Part shown: positions 59,679 through 64,000 of the stretch, piece after piece
Layout of the letters: every line of letters starts with the position of its first letter
How positions within the stretch are numbered: position 1 is the stretch's first letter
Assembly (NCBI GenBank): GCA_014444615.1
Contig: PVXE01000007.1
Coordinates: forward strand, 43,629-107,628
Direction of reading: 5' to 3'
Source of the DNA: Tagaea sp. CACIAM 22H2
GTDB lineage: Bacteria > Pseudomonadota > Alphaproteobacteria > CACIAM-22H2
DNA length: 64,000 bases
Notes under the pieces: model-generated
What the model saw: only the letters and a program-made list of their open reading frames with translations
Told to the model about the DNA's origin: nothing
The model's database searches: none
Made by a program: the position numbers and the translations under genes

Positions 59679-60500
59679 TCAGGCGGCCGGGTTTTTGGTC
59701 CCGACCTCGCCCGCCAGCACTTTCTGCACGCCGAACAGACGTTCGATCAGCAGCACGAAAGCGGCGGAGAACAGGATCATCGCGACCGACACGGCGGCGA
59801 TCATCGGCGTCAGGTCGAACGCGGCGAAGGCGTAGAGTTCGACGGGCAGCGTCTTGTAGGCGGCCCCCGTCAGGAAGATCGAAATGCCGACATCGTCGAA
59901 CGAGATGATGAAGGCGAAGGCGGCCCCCGCGATCACGCCGGGCAGGATTTGCGGCAGCGTCACTTCGACGAAGGCTCGCAAGCGCGACGCGCCGAGATTG
60001 AGTGCGGCCGCTTCCTGGTTCCAGTCGAAACCGGCGAGCGACACGCTGACCATGCGCACGATGTAGGGCAGCGTCAGGCAGATATGGGCGACGAGCAGGC
60101 GTTCCGCAGGGCCGCCGATGCCGATCGCGGAGAAGAAGATCAGGATGGCGAGACCCGTCATCACCAGCGGCACGAACAAGGGTGCGCCCGCTAGCATCAG
60201 GATGATGCCGCGTCCCGGAAAACGATAGCGCGTGACCGCGATCGCCGTGGCCGTGCCGAGGACGACGGAAATCGCCGTGGCTTGGAGGGCGAGGACGACG
60301 CTGTTGATCGCCGCGTCGATGAACACGGTCTGGCGCAGCATGTCGTGATACCAGCGCAGACTGATGCCCTCGTAGGGCAGGCTGATATAGCCCGAAGCGG
60401 TGACGGAGATCGCGAACATCACGACCAGCGGCCCCAGCATGAACACGCAGATCAGCGCCGTCCAAGCGCCCAGGATCAAACGTTCGGCGTTCGGGATCAT
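59679..60500 (-). CDS. ABC transporter permease, PotC-like
   Basis: The 273-residue protein has six helices. The EAA loop EAAALNLGASRLRAFVEVTLPQILPGV and the start WTALICVFMLGPLVVMFAISVT are typical of PotC/YdcV permeases. Its ATG overlaps the stop of the PotB-like gene (ATGA). It pairs with the PotB-like subunit. Confidence 0.9.
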   Translation of the reverse strand: MIPNAERLILGAWTALICVFMLGPLVVMFAISVTASGYISLPYEGISLRWYHDMLRQTVFIDAAINSVVLALQATAISVVLGTATAIAVTRYRFPGRGIILMLAGAPLFVPLVMTGLAILIFFSAIGIGGPAERLLVAHICLTLPYIVRMVSVSLAGFDWNQEAAALNLGASRLRAFVEVTLPQILPGVIAGAAFAFIISFDDVGISIFLTGAAYKTLPVELYAFAAFDLTPMIAAVSVAMILFSAAFVLLIERLFGVQKVLAGEVGTKNPAA

Positions 60501-61336
60501 TGGAAGATCACTTTGCGCTTGCCGCCTTCGGCCACGCGCGTGACCAACCAGACGATTGCCGCGATGACGACGAACAGCACGATCGAAATCGCCGCCGCCT
60601 CCGGCCAGTTGAAATACGTGATGGCTTGGTTGAACACCTCGACCGCCAGCATGCTGATGCGCAACCCGCCGAGCAGCGACGGTGTGGCGTAGGCGCTGGC
60701 GCTGAGGATGAAGACGAGCAGCGCGCCGGTCAGTACGCCCGGCAGGCTCAGCGGCAGTGTGATTTCCAGATGCTGGCGCCAGCGGCTGGCGCCGAGATTG
60801 GCGGCGGCGGTGTAGAGATTTTCGTCGATCTTGCGAATCGACGTCATCAGCGACACGACCATGTAGCCGAAGAAGACATGGACGAGACCGAGAATGACCG
60901 CGCCTTCGACGTAAAGCATCCGCATGGGCGGCAGACCGACGCCGGTGAAGGCTTGGTTCAGAATGCCGCGCTGCGACAGTAGCACGACCCAGGCGAGGGT
61001 GCGCACGACCACGCTGGTCAGCAGCGGCGAGACCATCACCAGGATGATCGCCGATTGCCAGCGCGGACCCACATTGCGCAGATGCAGCGCCACCGGATAG
61101 GCGATGATCACGCTGATCACCGTCGTGATCAGGCTGATGCGTAACGTGCGGATCGCCACGCGTTGATAAAACGGGTCCGATACGACTGTGATAATAAGAT
61201 CGAACGAATAACCCTCGCCCTTGGGGGAGAGCGCCAGCCCCAGCATCTGGCCAACCGGCACGACGAAGAAAATACCGAGAAAGACGAGCATCGGCAGGCA
61301 GAGAAGCCAAGCGGCGCGGGTTGTGGCGCGATCCAT
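60497..61336 (-). CDS. ABC transporter permease, PotB-like
   Basis: The 279-residue protein has six helices. The EAA loop TAAANLGASRWRQHLEITLPLSLPGV and the long periplasmic loop after helix 1 are typical of PotB/YdcU. It follows the ATPase gene after 4 bases and overlaps the PotC-like gene. Confidence 0.9.
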   Translation of the reverse strand: MDRATTRAAWLLCLPMLVFLGIFFVVPVGQMLGLALSPKGEGYSFDLIITVVSDPFYQRVAIRTLRISLITTVISVIIAYPVALHLRNVGPRWQSAIILVMVSPLLTSVVVRTLAWVVLLSQRGILNQAFTGVGLPPMRMLYVEGAVILGLVHVFFGYMVVSLMTSIRKIDENLYTAAANLGASRWRQHLEITLPLSLPGVLTGALLVFILSASAYATPSLLGGLRISMLAVEVFNQAITYFNWPEAAAISIVLFVVIAAIVWLVTRVAEGGKRKVIFQ

Positions 61337-61340
61337 GGAC

Positions 61341-62417
61341 CTATTTCCCGCTCGCCGGAATCGCCGTCACGTCACCGGCATCCCACGCGGCGTTGACGCG
61401 ATCGCCGATGGCGAGATCGGCGAGTTCCGCAGTCGAGGGCGAATAAACCTCGAATGCCGTCCCGGCGATTTCGAGTCCGATCTGCATCGCGGGGCCGAGG
61501 AACGTGACGCTCGATACGGCGGCGGCATAGGCGTTGTCGCCCGAAACGGGGCCGCGCGAAATGCGTACGCGATGGACGGGCACGGTGACTTGCGTCGGGC
61601 CATTCGCCGTTCCGGCGGGCATTTTCATCGATAGCGCGCCGGCAGTCAGCACGCCGTTCGCGACATCGCCCGAGATCAAATTCTTGTGGCCGACGAAATC
61701 AGCGACGAAGCGCGAGCGCGGCCGCGCAAAAATCTCGACCGGCGAGCCGATCTGCTCGAGCAGGCCGCCATTCATCACTGCGACCTTGTCGGAAATCGCG
61801 AAAGCTTCCTCCAGATCGTGGGTCACGAAGATGGAGGTGATGCCGAAGGCGCGATGCACTTCGAGGAATTCGACGCGCAATTGCTTGCGCAGCTTGGCGT
61901 CCAAGCTCGAGAACGGCTCGTCGAGTAGCAGGATCTTCGGCTTGATGATCAGGGCGCGCGCGAGCGCCACGCGCTGCTGCTGGCCGCCGGATAATTCCTT
62001 GGGATAGCGCTCAGCATAGGGATCGAGGCGCACGCGCGCCAGCATTTCGTCGACCTCGCGCGCGATCTGTGCTGCCGGCAGTTTCTGCATCCGCAGACCG
62101 AACGCGACGTTGCGGCGCACGGTCATATGGGGGAACAAGGCGTAGTTCTGAAACACCATCGCTGCGCCACGCTGGTGGCTCGATAGTGTATCCACGCGCT
62201 TATCGTCGATCGCGATCGATCCCTGATCGGGGGCGAGGAAGCCCGCGATCATTTTCAACGTCGTCGTCTTTCCGCAACCTGAGGGCCCGAGGATGGTCAG
62301 GACCTCGCCGCGTGTCACGCCGAAGGATACGTCGTTGACGACGGGGATGCCGCCATAGTGCTTCGTGATGCCGGAAAGGCGCAGATACTGGGCGTCGGTC
62401 GCGGAGAGTGAAGTCAT
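61341..62417 (-). CDS. ABC transporter ATP-binding protein, PotA-like
   Basis: The 358-residue ATPase has Walker A GPSGCGKT (44-51), VFQNYALFPHMTV, signature LSGGQQQRVALARA and Walker B ILLLDEPFSSLDA, plus a C-terminal TOBE domain (residues about 275-355). GAGGACAGT precedes the ATG at 62417. It energises the PotBC-like permeases. Confidence 0.92.
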   Translation of the reverse strand: MTSLSATDAQYLRLSGITKHYGGIPVVNDVSFGVTRGEVLTILGPSGCGKTTTLKMIAGFLAPDQGSIAIDDKRVDTLSSHQRGAAMVFQNYALFPHMTVRRNVAFGLRMQKLPAAQIAREVDEMLARVRLDPYAERYPKELSGGQQQRVALARALIIKPKILLLDEPFSSLDAKLRKQLRVEFLEVHRAFGITSIFVTHDLEEAFAISDKVAVMNGGLLEQIGSPVEIFARPRSRFVADFVGHKNLISGDVANGVLTAGALSMKMPAGTANGPTQVTVPVHRVRISRGPVSGDNAYAAAVSSVTFLGPAMQIGLEIAGTAFEVYSPSTAELADLAIGDRVNAAWDAGDVTAIPASGK

Positions 62418-62479
62418 ACTGTCCTCGAAAAGGATCCGGCGGCCGTGCAAGGCCGCCGGATCGTCGCTTCGTTCGAAAG

Positions 62480-63514
62480 TTACTGCGCCATCGCCCGGAC
62501 GAATTGCTGCGTCAGGCGGGCGCGATCGGGCAGAAGCTGGGCCCCGTCGATCCCGATGAATTTGGAGACGTCGGCCGGATCGGGCGCGCCCGCCGCGATC
62601 AACGCGGGCGGAACGGGAACACCGGTGATGACGGGGCTCGCCTTGAATTGCTCGACGAACATCGCCTGCACGCGTTCGGACAGCAACTCGTTGACGACCT
62701 TCTGCGCCATCGTGGGGTTCGGGCTGTTCTTGGCCACGGCCATCGTCGTGAACTGAAGGATACCGCCTTCCTTGGGCGTCACGAACTTCAGCGGTGCGCC
62801 GCGATCGGCGAGCGAGACGACGAGTTGATGGGCTAGAACGCCGATGTCGAAATCGCCCAGCTGCGCGCGTTCGACATGCTTGGCTCCCGACGGATCGACC
62901 GTTTCGATGCAGTTCTTGAACTCGACGACCTTGTCGATGCCCTTGGGAATGTCCGCGGGCTTGCCGCCGCCCAGCATCATCAGCGCGTAATAGCTGAACG
63001 AGACGCTGGGATGCATGAAGCCGACGCGATTGCACAGCTTGCGGTCGACCAGGTCCATCCACGATGTCGGCGGCTGCAACCCGGCCTTCTGGAAATTGGT
63101 CGTGTGATAGAATAGGCCGATATTCTGCATAATGACGCCGACACCCGTGCCGTCGCCCATCTTCGCCGGGCCCACGGCCTTGGCGAGATTGGGAATCAAT
63201 GCGGGGTCGAGCTTGGTGAAGATGCCGGCCTGAAGACCCTGGGCGAAGGTCATTTCCTCGCCCATCACGACATCGACGTCGGGGCGGTCCTTGGCGGCGA
63301 TGGCGCGCGTCACGTTATCAGCCGAACTGCCGGCGGTGAAGCGGACCTTGACGTTGTTTTCCTTCTCGAACGGCGCCAGCGCCTTTTCGAGAACTTCTTG
63401 CCAAAGGCTGCCGAACGAGGCGACGACCACCGTCTGCTGGGCCATGGCCGCGTTCGAGAACAACAAGGCCCCGCCCAGCACGGCGGCACGGCCCAAATTA
63501 CCGATCGATTTCAT
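62480..63514 (-). CDS. ABC transporter substrate-binding protein, PotD-like (family 1)
   Basis: The 344-residue secreted binding protein has a Sec signal (MKSIGNLGRAAVLGGALLFSNAAMAQ). The family region has VVVASFGSLWQEVLEKALAPFEKENNVKVRFTAGSSADNVTRAIA. Compared with true PotD it resembles the broader putrescine/opine/iron-type group, so polyamines are only one possibility. CGGGAGGAACACAAAG precedes the ATG at 63514. It is first in the order SBP-ATPase-permease-permease-SDR. Confidence 0.87.
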   Translation of the reverse strand: MKSIGNLGRAAVLGGALLFSNAAMAQQTVVVASFGSLWQEVLEKALAPFEKENNVKVRFTAGSSADNVTRAIAAKDRPDVDVVMGEEMTFAQGLQAGIFTKLDPALIPNLAKAVGPAKMGDGTGVGVIMQNIGLFYHTTNFQKAGLQPPTSWMDLVDRKLCNRVGFMHPSVSFSYYALMMLGGGKPADIPKGIDKVVEFKNCIETVDPSGAKHVERAQLGDFDIGVLAHQLVVSLADRGAPLKFVTPKEGGILQFTTMAVAKNSPNPTMAQKVVNELLSERVQAMFVEQFKASPVITGVPVPPALIAAGAPDPADVSKFIGIDGAQLLPDRARLTQQFVRAMAQ

Positions 63515-63857
63515 CTTTGTGTTCCTCCCGGATCGGCCCTGCGCGATCGCGCGAACCATGCGCGACCATATTCCCGGGTATCGGCGCCGCAAATGCCGGG
63601 GGGACGCAAACCAGTTTTTCGTGCGACGTAAGCGCGAAGCGCATGCGGCGGCACGGATTACATTTCGTGCAAGGTCGGCCGGCCCGACATCGGACGCAAG
63701 TGCGAAGGAAACGCGCCGGGAGCGGGGGAGGGTTGCACGGATCGGAAAGCAGCTTATTTGCCGCCGGGGTGGCTTCCGGCCTCACCGCCCGGTAGTGATT
63801 TACCCGGCGGCGGAAATAATAGTGTCGCGCCGCTTCGTCAGGGAGGAATCGGACGGG
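63515..63857. other. Divergent intergenic region with no gene seen
   Basis: About 340 bases between the PotD-like gene and the GST gene, transcribed in opposite directions. It must hold both promoters. I found no clear -35/-10 pair, riboswitch or tRNA. The only pattern I noted is several GCGCGA-type short dyads near 63543-63570. Confidence 0.5.
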
Positions 63858-64000
63858 ATGCGCCTTTTCGGAAACGCCATGTCGCCCTATGGCCGCAAGG
63901 TCCATGTGGTGATTCACGAGCACGGTTTGGCCGACAAGGTCGCCCTCGTCGACGTCAATCCGCGTCAGAAACCCGAAGCGGTGATTCCCGTTAGCGCATT
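63858..64000 (+). CDS. Glutathione S-transferase family protein, N-terminal part (cut by window edge)
   Basis: The frame starts at an ATG preceded by GGGAGGAATCGGACGGG and runs off the window after about 47 codons. The N-terminus (MRLFGNAMSPYGRKVHVVIHEHGL) matches the thioredoxin-like start of GSTs, with a Ser-Pro in the place of the catalytic Ser/Cys turn. The rest lies outside the window. Confidence 0.75.
   Translation, partial: MRLFGNAMSPYGRKVHVVIHEHGLADKVALVDVNPRQKPEAVIPVSA

Noticed and set aside
1..64000. CRISPR arrays, insertion sequences with terminal repeats, or rRNA genes
   Set aside because: I saw no regularly spaced repeats, no transposase and no rRNA-like sequence on reading the window.

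Overview
This window reads as chromosome from a GC-rich Proteobacterium, most likely an alphaproteobacterium of the Rhodospirillales type. That is an inference from codon use, the abundance of high-affinity import systems, the Xanthomonas/alphaproteobacterial-style Mn2+ riboswitch and a BciA-type 8-vinyl reductase next to tspO. Genes are densely packed, many overlap by 1 to 4 bases, and several convergent pairs share bases of their stop codons. Most of the sequence is import systems paired with small catabolic operons.

Layout. 1-6.0 kb: the tail of a polysaccharide-deacetylase (PuuE-like) gene, a sigma54-type promoter and the complete urea ABC importer urtABCDE. 6.0-9.0 kb: an MFS exporter, an SCO1/SenC protein, and a yybP-ykoY manganese riboswitch in front of a UPF0016/MneA-type Mn exporter. 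8.9-15.2 kb: a LysR regulator divergent from a five-gene amidase operon (isochorismatase-fold hydrolase, NMT1-type binding protein, SDR, dihydroorotase/allantoinase-like cyclic amidohydrolase, alpha/beta hydrolase), then a DUF3830 gene. 15.3-18.6 kb: an unrecognised GNAT-like/HTH gene pair, a ribbon-helix-helix gene coupled to a small unknown gene, and Fe-type superoxide dismutase. 18.9-22.4 kb: tspO, bciA, aspartate dehydrogenase and an M20-like protein without the usual catalytic glutamates.

22.4-29.9 kb is a divergent amine/D-amino-acid-type cluster. The minus arm encodes a phosphotriesterase-family hydrolase, a class IV aminotransferase and a single 968-residue fusion of the three HcnABC/LhpBEF-like subunits. 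The plus arm encodes a DapA-family lyase plus a polar amino acid binding protein and permease, with a strong terminator between the last two. About 30.2-42.2 kb looks like an integrated island. It has a 3' fragment of a CAU-anticodon tRNA at the left, AT-richer flanks, a GntR-controlled MalFGK/Ugp-type importer with two flavin oxidoreductases, a tyrosine integrase, and on the right a degenerate tRNA-like sequence against the truncated 3' end of a fadJ-like gene.

42.2-64.0 kb returns to ordinary catabolic chromosome: fadJ-like and two enoyl-CoA hydratase genes, an oxidoreductase pair, a tripartite tricarboxylate transporter (TctCBA) divergent from an NTF2-like protein and a class III CoA-transferase, a TRAP transporter with aldo/keto reductase and a Gal80-like oxidoreductase, a serine hydrolase, an SDR with a PotABCD-type importer, and the start of a glutathione S-transferase gene cut by the window edge. 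Most substrates cannot be assigned from sequence alone.
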